Source: Arenibacter algicola (lineage in GTDB: Bacteria > Bacteroidota > Bacteroidia > Flavobacteriales > Flavobacteriaceae). Taken from it: a stretch of DNA of 64,000 nt. This document shows, piece by piece, positions 55,292-64,000 of the stretch. The notes under the pieces are model-generated. The model saw only the letters and a program-made list of their open reading frames with translations. It ran no database searches and was not told where the DNA came from. Numbering within the stretch: position 1 is the stretch's first letter; every line of letters starts with the position of its first letter. The DNA lies in NCBI RefSeq assembly GCF_018860365.1, contig NZ_JAHKPO010000027.1, forward strand, positions 124,797 to 188,796. The letters are read 5' to 3'. Both the position numbers and the translations under genes were made by a program.

Positions 55292-56314
55292 ATGAAAAAC
55301 ACTAGAAAATTATTCGGAATGGTAGCAATGGCAGTAATAACAATGGCCAGTTGTTCAAGGGAAGAAGGCGATCAAACGGACGAACAGGGAATTCCGTTCC
55401 AAGCGGCCACACCACAGGCATTTTCTGGCCTGAAAGCAGATGCCTTGGCAGAATTGACCCAAAATTTTCAGTTCGATGCTTCTGGAATGGGAGTTTTTAC
55501 AACTGAAAATGGAACCCAAATAAGCATTAATGGTACTTGTTTAACAAAAAACGGGAATGCCGTTACTGGGCAGGTAGCTGTTGAGATTGTAGAACTTTAT
55601 GACAGGGGTAATATGTTGTTGACCAACAAAACAACAATGGGCAGAATGGACGACGGAGGGAAAGCTATTATGATCTCAGGCGGCGAGTTTTATGTCAATG
55701 CCACTCAAGGAGGAGATCAATTGAACCTAGGTTGTAATATGCAGGTAGTTATTCCTGTTGATTTAACCGGTGGTGCCGATAACCAAATGTCATTATGGAA
55801 AGGTACCATTGGTGAAGATTGCGATAATGCCGTGGGATGTGACGATATAATTTGGGATGAAATTCGTGATGATGAAGGAAATATGCCTGGTATAGAAATA
55901 GGTAAAGGTATAACTCAGGGAGACGCCTATTATACCTTCTTCCAAGAATTTGGGTGGACCAATGTTGATCGTTTTGCAAGTGATCCCAGACCAAAAACAG
56001 GACTCTTGGTTGATGTGCCGGAAGGCTTTAATGATGAAAACAGTGCCGTTTATATCTCCTATGATGGAGAACCAAACGCCCTGGCCTTTTTGGATAAATA
56101 TGATGAAGATCTGGAATTGTTTACAGAACACTATGGTCAAATTCCTATCGGTTTAGAGGCTCATGTCATCTTTGTAAGCGAAGACAACGGAAACTGGTTA
56201 TATGCCATAAAAGCGGTAACCATTGTGGACAACGGGACAATTACCTTTAATTTATCGGAAACGGCAACTACATCGGATGCCCAGCTTAAGGCCCTGATAA
56301 ACAATTTGCCATAA
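55292..56314 (+). CDS. Surface-type lipoprotein, paralog of 53480
   Basis: A 340-residue lipoprotein (MASCSREEGD, Cys21; REE after the Cys fits a K/R-(D/E)2 surface export signal). It has the same two-domain plan as 53480-54499: GVFTTENGTQISINGTCLTKNGNAVTGQVAVEIVELYDRG, GGEFYVNATQGG, then IPIGLEAHVIFVSEDNGNWLYAIKAVTI. It ends in a stop ahead of a strong terminator at 56362, so the three lipoprotein genes stop here and the PKD gene needs a separate promoter. Function unknown; it is part of the predicted sigma regulon. Confidence 0.85.
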   Translation: MKNTRKLFGMVAMAVITMASCSREEGDQTDEQGIPFQAATPQAFSGLKADALAELTQNFQFDASGMGVFTTENGTQISINGTCLTKNGNAVTGQVAVEIVELYDRGNMLLTNKTTMGRMDDGGKAIMISGGEFYVNATQGGDQLNLGCNMQVVIPVDLTGGADNQMSLWKGTIGEDCDNAVGCDDIIWDEIRDDEGNMPGIEIGKGITQGDAYYTFFQEFGWTNVDRFASDPRPKTGLLVDVPEGFNDENSAVYISYDGEPNALAFLDKYDEDLELFTEHYGQIPIGLEAHVIFVSEDNGNWLYAIKAVTIVDNGTITFNLSETATTSDAQLKALINNLP

Positions 56315-56361
56315 TAATAGGACATACATTATTCAATGAATTGGTTTTGAATTATTATTCA

Positions 56362-56392
56362 AGAATGGTGGCCGGTATTAGGCCACCATTCT
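56362..56392 (+). terminator. Strong terminator after the lipoprotein genes
   Basis: A 12-bp perfect stem: AGAATGGTGGCC (56362-56373) with its complement at 56381-56392 around a 7-nt loop. T-rich sequence is weak after it, but the stem is strong. Confidence 0.7.
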
Positions 56393-56493
56393 ATAATTAC
56401 TTAATCTTACAAAAGAATTTTAACATATACCAAAGAGTTATAGAAAACGTTAGTTACTAGGGAGTTTTAAATGTTAAACCCAATTTCGCTCCA

Positions 56494-58446
56494 ATGCAAA
56501 AACAACTCACATTACTTTTCCTGTTATTTTTCGGATCTATTATCCAGGCCCAGGAACCGGTTGCCAACGATACAGTGGTACGTTACGCCAATATTGGGTA
56601 TGATGCCAATGGCAATGAGGTATCCTTTCTTTCCGATACCCCGCCATTACAACAAATAGCAGGGGCACCAAAGGCTTTTTATAGCTATTATTGGGAGTTT
56701 GGGGATGGCACTTATAGTACCGAAAAAGACCCAAAACATACCTATAAAAAAACGGGTAGCTATGAGGCAAAACTCTGGGCAACCAACAATTACGATACAG
56801 GGAAACCACCGGCCACCAGACCTAAAAAGGTGGTCATTAACGAAATTACAAAGGACGTAGACGATCTGGCTACCATGACCGACGATTTCATGTTGAAACG
56901 CAATCGAGAGCCAATGATAGATGAAGAAATGGTCATGATCGTAAGCTACAAGAACACCAACAACTACACATCTTCAGGTAATATTCATCTGTTTTATAAC
57001 GAAATGGCATTTAAGAACGATAACTTCTTAGAACCTGAAATTAGGTTGCACCATGGTGAAAGTTTGGTTCCTACGGATGTGATGGTCTATAATAGGGATT
57101 ACAATCCAACAAAAACCTTTTTGACTTCAATAGAAAATGAACAGGTTTCTTATAGCACACAGGCACAGGATTCTACAAAAAAAACCAACCTTCCGCAAAG
57201 TATGGAGGAAGCTAAACAAGCCTATCGCTCACAAAAATCAATTTCATTTGAGAATATGCAGCCTGGTGAGGAAAGAAATGTTTTTTTGACCATGCGCACA
57301 GCGCCCGAAATGATAAAGGATACCAGTGCCATTATTTCGGTTAGAGGTATTTACGTACCCGACAATAATTATGGTGACCATACGGTAAAAGATATGGAAA
57401 TGGAAATCGTGACCTCCCATGACCCTAATAAAATGTCCTCCAACGGGGTATTAATGAATTACCGTTTGGTGCGTTTTAAGACCTTGAAGTACAAGATAAA
57501 ATTTCAGAACAACGGGGAGGGACCGGCACGGACTATCCGCTTGGAAACAGATATTCCCGAAATGTTGGATATGGCCACCTTAAAATTGGAGGACCAATAT
57601 CCGGCATGTCCAATTTGTCCGAAAGAACCGGTGCGCTACAGTTGTTTGGATACCACTTTCTTGAAGAACAAGGCCATTTTCACTTTTAAGAATATCTATC
57701 TCCCTGGAACGGAACAAAAAAATGTACAGGAAAAAGATTCCACCAAGGGATTTGTAAAATATAGCATCCGTTTTGCAAAAGACTTCCACAAGCAGAAAAC
57801 TAAGAGTCGCACTGCGATTATTTTCGATAAAAATGAACCTATAATAACCAATTACGCAACAACCCGGTTTACACCAGGTATTTCTATCGGGATCAAAGCG
57901 GGATATAATTACTATCCTAAGGTAGAAAACGCACAAAGCTATTTTTTAAGTGCCGTGGTCTCTCCCTACAAGCCGTACCGTTTCTATGGACAGGCAGAAT
58001 TCAGTAATAGTTTTAATTCCAGTACCAGTAGCACAAGTGTTGACCAAGTGGTTGATGACCCCAGAAACGGAAGCATACAGTTACAACGCACCATTACCGC
58101 TACAGAACAAAAAAGTGTGAATTGGGAGGTGCCGGTTTTGCTTCGATATAATATTAATAATTACATTGGTATCGGCGCGGGTGTGCAATCTAGCATTAAT
58201 GTAAGCAATACTGCCAATAATAGTGTAACCGTCGAATATTACGAAGGTGATACGGACCAATTTTTAATGGATTCCAAGACGGATACCAATTCCATGAAGG
58301 AATCCTTTACCAACTGGAGAACCGGTATCTTGTTGGACTTTACTGCAGGATTTTCCCGATTGGGACCAAGTTTGGGTGCGCGCTATGTCATGAACAATAA
58401 AACCGATTTTAACTATTGGCAACTCTATGCCTTATGGCGCTTCTAA
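56494..58446 (+). CDS. PKD-domain outer-membrane protein with C-terminal barrel
   Basis: A 650-residue exported protein (signal peptide 1-19, SIIQAQ). A PKD domain (YSYYWEFGDGTYSTEKDPKHTYKKTGSYEAKLWATN, about 62-105) is followed by a long beta domain with MQPGEERNVFLTMRT and KFQNNGEGPARTIRLETDIPEML (DUF11-like). The last 180 residues (GISIGIKAGYNYYPK to a C-terminal Phe) form about eight amphipathic strands, the pattern of a small outer-membrane barrel. It is placed at the cell surface. The next gene starts on the base after its stop, so it is translationally coupled to the TPR-CHAT protein. Confidence 0.85.
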   Translation: MQKQLTLLFLLFFGSIIQAQEPVANDTVVRYANIGYDANGNEVSFLSDTPPLQQIAGAPKAFYSYYWEFGDGTYSTEKDPKHTYKKTGSYEAKLWATNNYDTGKPPATRPKKVVINEITKDVDDLATMTDDFMLKRNREPMIDEEMVMIVSYKNTNNYTSSGNIHLFYNEMAFKNDNFLEPEIRLHHGESLVPTDVMVYNRDYNPTKTFLTSIENEQVSYSTQAQDSTKKTNLPQSMEEAKQAYRSQKSISFENMQPGEERNVFLTMRTAPEMIKDTSAIISVRGIYVPDNNYGDHTVKDMEMEIVTSHDPNKMSSNGVLMNYRLVRFKTLKYKIKFQNNGEGPARTIRLETDIPEMLDMATLKLEDQYPACPICPKEPVRYSCLDTTFLKNKAIFTFKNIYLPGTEQKNVQEKDSTKGFVKYSIRFAKDFHKQKTKSRTAIIFDKNEPIITNYATTRFTPGISIGIKAGYNYYPKVENAQSYFLSAVVSPYKPYRFYGQAEFSNSFNSSTSSTSVDQVVDDPRNGSIQLQRTITATEQKSVNWEVPVLLRYNINNYIGIGAGVQSSINVSNTANNSVTVEYYEGDTDQFLMDSKTDTNSMKESFTNWRTGILLDFTAGFSRLGPSLGARYVMNNKTDFNYWQLYALWRF

Positions 58447-60999
58447 TTGAAAAACCTTAGTAAAATATTCGTCTGTGTTTTTTGGGCGCTTCCCTTCTGG
58501 AGTTCGGCCCAACTTACGACGGACGAACTTTACAAAGAATTGGACAATCTTGTGGCAAAGCCAACGATTGAAAATCTCCAAGGACTTGTAATTTATTCCA
58601 ATAACTTCAGCTTAACGGCCAAATCCCCTGATCAACAACTTGCTTTGGTTATAGCCAGATCTAATCTTGGTTATTATTTCGAAAAATATGGCGACCTTTC
58701 CAAAAGTATCGAAAACTATGAAGATGCCTATCATCGCTTCAAATCCAACGAATTATCGGATTACAATATTTATGAAAATGCAGCTGTTCCTTTGGCAGCT
58801 ATTTATATAAGACAGGGAGACTATTTGAAAGCAGAAGAATTATTGATACAGTGCGCTTCCCATGCCAAAAACACCACAAATAATTCCCTATTGTTCAATA
58901 CTGTGTTATCACTATCTGCCCTTTACAATTCCACATCCAGATATGAGAGATCGTATTTGTTGATCAATGAAACCCTGAAGAAGAAAAGCATACCTCTGGG
59001 GACCGCAGCGGCTTTGAAGAATAACCTTGCTACCGCATATTTTCGGGTCGGGGATTTTGAAAAAGCCAAACAGCTGCTTTTAGAAATTACTGCACTGAGA
59101 GGTATTAATCATGTCAATTCCTTTAAAAGTCTTGCATTTATAGTGCTTAAAGAAGGCCATAAGGAAATGGCTCTGGATTACTTTGAAAAAGCGAAAAAAG
59201 CACTTTTGAACGATGAAGGCGTATCTGCCCGCCAATGGGTAAACCTATTGGTAGAGGAGGCCGAATTGCTTTTGGAAATTGGCCGTACCCTTGATGCTCA
59301 AAACACATTGCAAAAAGCTTTGACGGTAATGCTTCCCTCCCATTCTGGGCAGAACCTTCCAGATGAAACCATTTTATTTCCGGATCGTAATTTTCTTCGC
59401 ATTTTTGATGCCTACGCGGCTACCGCTGAAACCGTAAAGGATGCCTTGAGGGCGTATGATCTGGCATTTTATGTAGCAAATTTGCTGCAAGAGGACTATA
59501 CATCCCAAGAAACCAAAATAATACACCGGGCAGACGCAAAGCATCGAACGGAAAAATGTATAGACCTTATATGGAAGCACTATTCCCACACCAAGGATCC
59601 AATGTGGGCCGAAAGGGCCTTTGTCTATTCTGAACAGGGAAAGGCTATGGTATTGACGGAAAGAACGATGCTTAATAAACAGCAGGATGGAAAAACCAAT
59701 GGATTGGAAAACCTCCTACGAGACCGTGATAAGCTCACCGACCAGCTATTGCGAGCACAATTCAAAAACTTGAATGACAAAATATTGGAAACTTTCATTT
59801 CCGAATTGGCAGACGTAGATCGGCAAATTAAGTTGCTACAATCCAATTTGCCTAAAATGTTTCAGACAGAGCTAGATCTAGTTGAATTGCAAAACAAGTT
59901 AAAAACGGATGAAGCGGTACTACAATCCTATTTTTTAGGGACAAAAAGCAACTATCAATTTACAATCGATGATTCAGGAATACGGATGTACCAACTTCCC
60001 GATACAGAAGAACTGTCCTCTTATATTTTGAAATTTGTACATCTATTTGATGGTCCAAAAGCTATAAATAATGAGGTTTCAAACTTTGCAAAAACTGCAT
60101 TTGAGCTATTTGAGGTGCTACAATTACAGAACGCTTTGAATAAAAAACATCTAGTATTGATCCCTGATGGACTATTGAACTTCCTTCCTTTTGAATCGCT
60201 TTTGACCGAACCTACAAAAGGCACATCGTTTTCCAAAATGCCCTTTTTAGCGGTATCGAAAAAGGTAGCGTATGCTGTTAATGCGCACCAATATCTTACA
60301 TCAATATCCAATAGCAAAAGAAAATCGGTTTTAGGAATTTTCCCCATCTTTAAAGGAAGTCCCGAGGAATTATCCTATTCGGAGGAGGAGGCAAAAGCAC
60401 TTGGGGGCGCCATGTCCGCAGAATTGGTTTTGGAGTCCCGGGCCACAAAAGAAAATTTTATCCAGAAGGCAAAAAACCACGACCTAATACATTTATCTAC
60501 CCATGCAGGCAGTGGTGATTTTGTAGTCCCCGCCTTTGTACAATTCTATGATGATCTGCTTTACTTGCCTGAATTACACAGTTTGGATATGAGTGGCAAG
60601 ACCATTGTTTTAAGTGCCTGTGAAACCGGAATAGGTAAACTACAAAAAGGGGAAGGAGCCATCAGTGTAGCCCGTGGTTTTCAGTATGCTGGTGCCTCCT
60701 CTGTACTTTTTTCGCTCTGGAAAGTAAACGACCAGAGCACTGCATCGTTAATGTCCCGATTTTATGAATCTTTTAGGTCTACAGAATCTGTATTTGAATC
60801 GAATCATACAGCCAAGCTGTCCTACCTACGGGATAATAATATTCCCAATTCTAAAAAATCGCCATATTACTGGAATGGTTTTGCGTATTACGGAGCCCTT
60901 GATTCCAATAAAAATGCGCATAACACTTTTTGGTGGTGGGGTGCTTCACTACTGTTTGTCGGATTCTTGGCAATAATATTTGGTTTAAAGAAAAAATAA
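58447..60999 (+). CDS. Exported TPR-CHAT protease with C-terminal membrane anchor
   Basis: An 850-residue protein starting at TTG 58447, immediately after the PKD stop. Signal peptide 1-22; TPR repeats over about 60-400 (LGYYFEKYGDLSKSIENYEDAYHRFKS and NLATAYFRVGDFEKAKQLL units); then a CHAT domain (caspase-like family) with HLSTHAGSG (His686) and LSACETGIG (Cys725), the predicted catalytic dyad, and the ARGFQYAGASSVLFSLWKVND hallmark. A membrane helix (FWWWGASLLFVGFLAIIFGL) precedes the basic C-terminus KKK. The domain should therefore be periplasmic. CHAT proteases in other systems cleave specific partners upon TPR-mediated sensing. No partner is known here; lipoproteins and the anti-sigma-like TPR protein are candidates. 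Confidence 0.9.
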   Translation: MKNLSKIFVCVFWALPFWSSAQLTTDELYKELDNLVAKPTIENLQGLVIYSNNFSLTAKSPDQQLALVIARSNLGYYFEKYGDLSKSIENYEDAYHRFKSNELSDYNIYENAAVPLAAIYIRQGDYLKAEELLIQCASHAKNTTNNSLLFNTVLSLSALYNSTSRYERSYLLINETLKKKSIPLGTAAALKNNLATAYFRVGDFEKAKQLLLEITALRGINHVNSFKSLAFIVLKEGHKEMALDYFEKAKKALLNDEGVSARQWVNLLVEEAELLLEIGRTLDAQNTLQKALTVMLPSHSGQNLPDETILFPDRNFLRIFDAYAATAETVKDALRAYDLAFYVANLLQEDYTSQETKIIHRADAKHRTEKCIDLIWKHYSHTKDPMWAERAFVYSEQGKAMVLTERTMLNKQQDGKTNGLENLLRDRDKLTDQLLRAQFKNLNDKILETFISELADVDRQIKLLQSNLPKMFQTELDLVELQNKLKTDEAVLQSYFLGTKSNYQFTIDDSGIRMYQLPDTEELSSYILKFVHLFDGPKAINNEVSNFAKTAFELFEVLQLQNALNKKHLVLIPDGLLNFLPFESLLTEPTKGTSFSKMPFLAVSKKVAYAVNAHQYLTSISNSKRKSVLGIFPIFKGSPEELSYSEEEAKALGGAMSAELVLESRATKENFIQKAKNHDLIHLSTHAGSGDFVVPAFVQFYDDLLYLPELHSLDMSGKTIVLSACETGIGKLQKGEGAISVARGFQYAGASSVLFSLWKVNDQSTASLMSRFYESFRSTESVFESNHTAKLSYLRDNNIPNSKKSPYYWNGFAYYGALDSNKNAHNTFWWWGASLLFVGFLAIIFGLKKK

Positions 61000-61178
61000 G
61001 AGTGAAGAAAGGATGGTTTACTTTTGCTATAGTGGACCGATAATAATAAACCCACACTTGCAGTTGTTTGACGGAACTGCTATTTTAGTCTGGTCAAAAA
61101 TAGCATCATAAAATCCGGTCGTCCTATCTTACTTTGCAACCACTGTTAGTAGGGCTTCTAATAATCAGGTATATTTCA

Positions 61179-63278
61179 ATGAATTCCAATGTACTACAAA
61201 CGCCTATTGTCTATCTAAAAGGCGTTGGTCCCAACCGTGCCGAGACTTTACAATCGGAGCTTGGAATACATACCTATCAGGATTTAATTAATCTTTTTCC
61301 CAATCGTTATATTGATAAAACCCAATATTATAAAATTAGCCAATTACAGCGGACCAGTTCGGATGTTCAAATTGTTGGGAAGATTGTCAACATTAAAACG
61401 GTTGAACAAAAAAAAGGTAAACGATTGGTAGCCAAATTTATTGATGATACGGGAGAAATGGAACTGGTTTGGTTCAGGGGACAAAAATGGATCAGGGAAA
61501 ACCTCAAGTTAAACATTCCATATGTTATTTTCGGAAAGGTCAATTGGTTCAATGGCACCTTCTCCATGCCCCATCCAGAAATGGAATTGTGGGAAGACCA
61601 TGAAAAGGGCTTAAAAATATATATGCAACCTGTTTATCCTTCCACCGAAAAATTGGCCAACAAGGGCGTAACCAATAGGGTGACCAACAAACTTATACAG
61701 CAATTATTTTTGGAGACCAAAGGACGATTTGAGGAAACCCTATCCCCTAGCCTCATAAATGAATTAAGCCTTATTTCTAAAGGGGAGGCACTTTTTAATA
61801 TCCACTTTCCAAAGAATCAGGAATTATTGGCCAGGGCACAATTTCGGCTAAAATTTGAGGAATTATTTTATATACAACTACAGCTGATTTCCAAAAACTT
61901 AATGCATAAACAGAAAATAAAGGGATATAATTTTGATAAGGTCGGAACCCTTTTCAAAACCTTTTACAAGCATCATTTGCCATTTGAACTTACCAATGCA
62001 CAGAAAAGGGTTATTAAGGAAATTAGGGCCGATTTGGGCAGCAACGCACAAATGAATAGATTACTTCAGGGAGATGTAGGGTCGGGCAAAACTATTGTGG
62101 CACTCATGACCATGTTACTCGCCATAGATAACGGATACCAGGCCTGCCTAATGGCGCCTACGGAAATTCTGGCCAACCAACACTTTATGGGCATAAAGGA
62201 TCTTCTAGGAGATATTGGCGTTAACATTGCCCTACTTACTGGATCGGTCAAGAAATCGGCCAGAAAGGTAATTCATGAACAATTGGAAAATGGGGAACTC
62301 CATATTTTAATTGGTACCCATGCCCTGCTGGAGGATAAGGTTGCATATAAAAATCTGGGCCTTGCAATTGTGGATGAACAGCATAGATTTGGCGTTGCAC
62401 AGCGCGCCAAGTTATGGCACAAAAATGATGTTCCGCCCCATATCTTGGTTATGACCGCTACCCCTATTCCCAGAACCTTGGCAATGAGTTTATACGGCGA
62501 TTTGGACATTTCTACCATAGATGAGCTTCCCCCGGGAAGAAAACCTATTAAAACGGTCCATAGGTACGATTCCAACCGCTTGAAAGTATTTCAGTTTATA
62601 AGGGACGAGATTAAAAAGGGGCGACAGGTATATGTGGTTTATCCCTTAATTCAGGAATCCGAGGCTTTGGACTACAAAGACCTTATGGATGGTTACGAGA
62701 GTATAGCAAGGGATTTTCCTATGCCCGAGTATCAGATATCCATTGTACATGGTAAAATGAAACCAGCTGACAAAGACTATGAAATGGAACGATTTGTTAA
62801 GGGGGAAACACAGATTATGGTCGCCACAACGGTAATTGAGGTAGGCGTTAATGTTCCCAACGCATCGGTAATGATCATTGAAAGTGCGGAGCGTTTTGGG
62901 TTGTCACAACTCCACCAATTACGGGGCAGGGTTGGTCGTGGGGCCGATCAAAGTTTTTGTATTTTAATGACCGGACACAAGCTGTCCTCAGATTCCAAAA
63001 CAAGGTTGGAGACCATGGTAGGCACCAATGACGGATTTCAAATTGCTGAAGTTGATTTAAAGCTCCGTGGTCCAGGGGATTTAATGGGAACCCAGCAAAG
63101 TGGTGTACTTAATCTTAAGATAGCCGATATTATCAAGGACAACGATATTTTAAAAACGGCAAGATACCATGCCCTAAAAATTTTAAAGGAAGATATTACT
63201 TTACAAAAGCATCCCGTTATACTCCATGCCTATACGCAATTGGTGAAGTACAAGAATATTTGGAATTATATTAGTTGA
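61179..63278 (+). CDS. recG: ATP-dependent DNA helicase RecG
   Basis: A 699-residue RecG when started at the ATG at 61179; an ATG at 61134 would add 15 residues without homology. N-terminal wedge/OB domain (YLKGVGPNRAETLQSELGI and QIVGKIVNIKTVEQKKGKRLVAKFIDDTGEMELVWF). Helicase core: Walker A GDVGSGKT, DEQH box (AIVDEQHRFGVAQRAKL), TATPIPRTLAMSLYGDLDIS, and LSQLHQLRGRVGRG with the C-terminal TRG-type end. RecG remodels stalled forks and R-loops. It stands alone beyond the CHAT gene. A TTACTTTG box lies at 61128-61135. Confidence 0.93.
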   Translation: MNSNVLQTPIVYLKGVGPNRAETLQSELGIHTYQDLINLFPNRYIDKTQYYKISQLQRTSSDVQIVGKIVNIKTVEQKKGKRLVAKFIDDTGEMELVWFRGQKWIRENLKLNIPYVIFGKVNWFNGTFSMPHPEMELWEDHEKGLKIYMQPVYPSTEKLANKGVTNRVTNKLIQQLFLETKGRFEETLSPSLINELSLISKGEALFNIHFPKNQELLARAQFRLKFEELFYIQLQLISKNLMHKQKIKGYNFDKVGTLFKTFYKHHLPFELTNAQKRVIKEIRADLGSNAQMNRLLQGDVGSGKTIVALMTMLLAIDNGYQACLMAPTEILANQHFMGIKDLLGDIGVNIALLTGSVKKSARKVIHEQLENGELHILIGTHALLEDKVAYKNLGLAIVDEQHRFGVAQRAKLWHKNDVPPHILVMTATPIPRTLAMSLYGDLDISTIDELPPGRKPIKTVHRYDSNRLKVFQFIRDEIKKGRQVYVVYPLIQESEALDYKDLMDGYESIARDFPMPEYQISIVHGKMKPADKDYEMERFVKGETQIMVATTVIEVGVNVPNASVMIIESAERFGLSQLHQLRGRVGRGADQSFCILMTGHKLSSDSKTRLETMVGTNDGFQIAEVDLKLRGPGDLMGTQQSGVLNLKIADIIKDNDILKTARYHALKILKEDITLQKHPVILHAYTQLVKYKNIWNYIS

Positions 63279-63296
63279 GATTGCCAATAGGATTGG

Positions 63297-63893
63297 TCAA
63301 TTAGTTTTATTGCGGTTTTTTGGGGGCTTGCATTCCTTGCAGAAATCAGAAAATTCCATCAGTTCTTTTTTAACGGCCTCATGCTCTTTTTCCAATATTG
63401 CCGACTTGTTGCCAAAATCCGTTTCCAAATAGACCCTTGAACTGATCTTATTGCGTTCTGCTATCATTTTATCAAAATAAGGTTGAAAAAACGTTGCATC
63501 GGAAAAGGTTTTTTTGTTCTGAAACAGTTCTTTTCTAATCTTTCTGGCATAAAGCTCTGAGAGATCAAAATCGAATTTAACAAGTGTTATCAATCTTTTA
63601 GCTTCCAAACTATCCGGAGCCATTATCACTGCTGCATCCTTATGAAATGTACAACTCACTTTGGAATTGAAGTTCTTTGTAAACATAAATTCAACATTGG
63701 ACATTTGAAATTCAAAATCCAATATAACCCCAGATAGTACCAATACTTTGTCTATATCCTTGTTAATAGCTGTTTTTGAGCCTTGAAAATCCTCAATTTT
63801 GAACTTATAAGCTGGTTCCCACTCCACGGTATTCACCTGTGAGAATAAGCAATTGGTAAGTAAGAATAAAAGGAAGAATAATTTATATGACAT
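63297..63893 (-). CDS. Small secreted protein of unknown function
   Basis: A 198-residue protein starting at ATG 63893 (a longer frame from 63926 begins with DCWWTMV, outside the signal peptide). Signal peptide 1-18 (LLTNCLFSQ, cleavage after Ser or Gln; no valid lipobox). The body is alpha/beta with EPAYKFKIEDFQGSKTAI and VKFDFDLSELYARKIRKELFQNKK, loosely like DUF922-type secreted proteins, and ends with CKECKPPKNRNK. I do not recognise it with confidence. It is convergent with recG (18-bp gap) and runs to the window's end region. Confidence 0.72.
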   Translation of the reverse strand: MSYKLFFLLFLLTNCLFSQVNTVEWEPAYKFKIEDFQGSKTAINKDIDKVLVLSGVILDFEFQMSNVEFMFTKNFNSKVSCTFHKDAAVIMAPDSLEAKRLITLVKFDFDLSELYARKIRKELFQNKKTFSDATFFQPYFDKMIAERNKISSRVYLETDFGNKSAILEKEHEAVKKELMEFSDFCKECKPPKNRNKTN

Positions 63894-64000
63894 ATAATTG
63901 ATTACCATTGTCCACCAGCAATCCACTTTATAGATTGCCTACATCTATTTATAAAGTAAATATACTAAATATACATTGTTATTGGATCAATCCCAAAAGT

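Noticed and set aside
61134..61178. 15-residue N-terminal extension of RecG
   Set aside because: Lacks similarity; family homology starts at residue 8 or so after the ATG at 61179.

Overview
The window looks like chromosomal DNA of a marine-type Flavobacteriaceae (Bacteroidota). This rests on AT-rich sequence, lipoproteins and surface proteins of Bacteroidota type, TAnnTTTG-type promoter boxes, a MutS2 without Smr domain, a fused alpha/beta branched-chain 2-oxoacid dehydrogenase E1, a tiny CAL67264-type membrane protein and menaquinone genes. The genus cannot be named from the sequence alone. I see no rRNA, tRNA, CRISPR array, insertion sequence or prophage; most of the window is ordinary core chromosome.

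Layout. 1-2.2 kb: two tandem paralogous lipoproteins, the first cut by the window edge. 2.4-9 kb: mutS2, a DCC-family protein, fumC, a coiled-coil membrane protein, an acetyltransferase and a metallo-beta-lactamase-fold lipoprotein. 9-14 kb: ettA, a 60-residue membrane protein, a Gfo/Idh/MocA oxidoreductase and an acyl-CoA carboxylase beta subunit. 14-20.5 kb: a TonB-plug/TPR protein without barrel, an overlapping menE-CPBP protease-menC operon, an SDR and a metal-dependent hydrolase. 20.5-25.7 kb: a TPR histidine kinase, then a LexA-like self-cleaving repressor that diverges from a two-gene operon, and a Tudor-like protein. 25.7-36.9 kb: uvrA, a LOG protein, an M1-like pseudopeptidase with a predicted barrel, the E1 fusion, DoxX, holA and a small HsdR-N nuclease-like protein. 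37-47.2 kb: a glycosyltransferase, two OmpA-like paralogs, a threonylcarbamoyl-AMP synthase, an esterase, a UvrD helicase, an M20 hydrolase and a GltB-like oxidoreductase. 47.4-51.8 kb: a small membrane protein, then an operon of an M1 aminopeptidase and two patatins. 51.8-61 kb: a sigma factor/CHAT locus. 61-64 kb: recG and a small secreted protein.

Two parts deserve most attention. (1) At 51.8-61 kb, an ECF-like sigma factor and a membrane protein shaped like an anti-sigma factor (cytosolic N-terminus, one membrane segment, TPR outside) diverge from three lipoproteins, a PKD/outer-membrane-barrel protein and an exported TPR-CHAT protein with an apparent His/Cys protease dyad and a C-terminal membrane anchor. 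Each of the three lipoprotein genes has its own copy of one promoter-like motif with identical 11-nt spacing, suggesting a dedicated sigma regulon. I infer an envelope-spanning sensing and proteolysis circuit; the function is unknown. (2) At 23.2-25 kb, a LexA-like S24 repressor faces four TTTGGA-N5-TCCAAA-type operators, which also lie in front of a 59-codon gene ending in a clamp-binding-like QLSLF motif and a gene of the TIGR03915 putative DNA-repair family, here without the radical SAM gene usually found beside that family. I infer a compact damage-inducible module.
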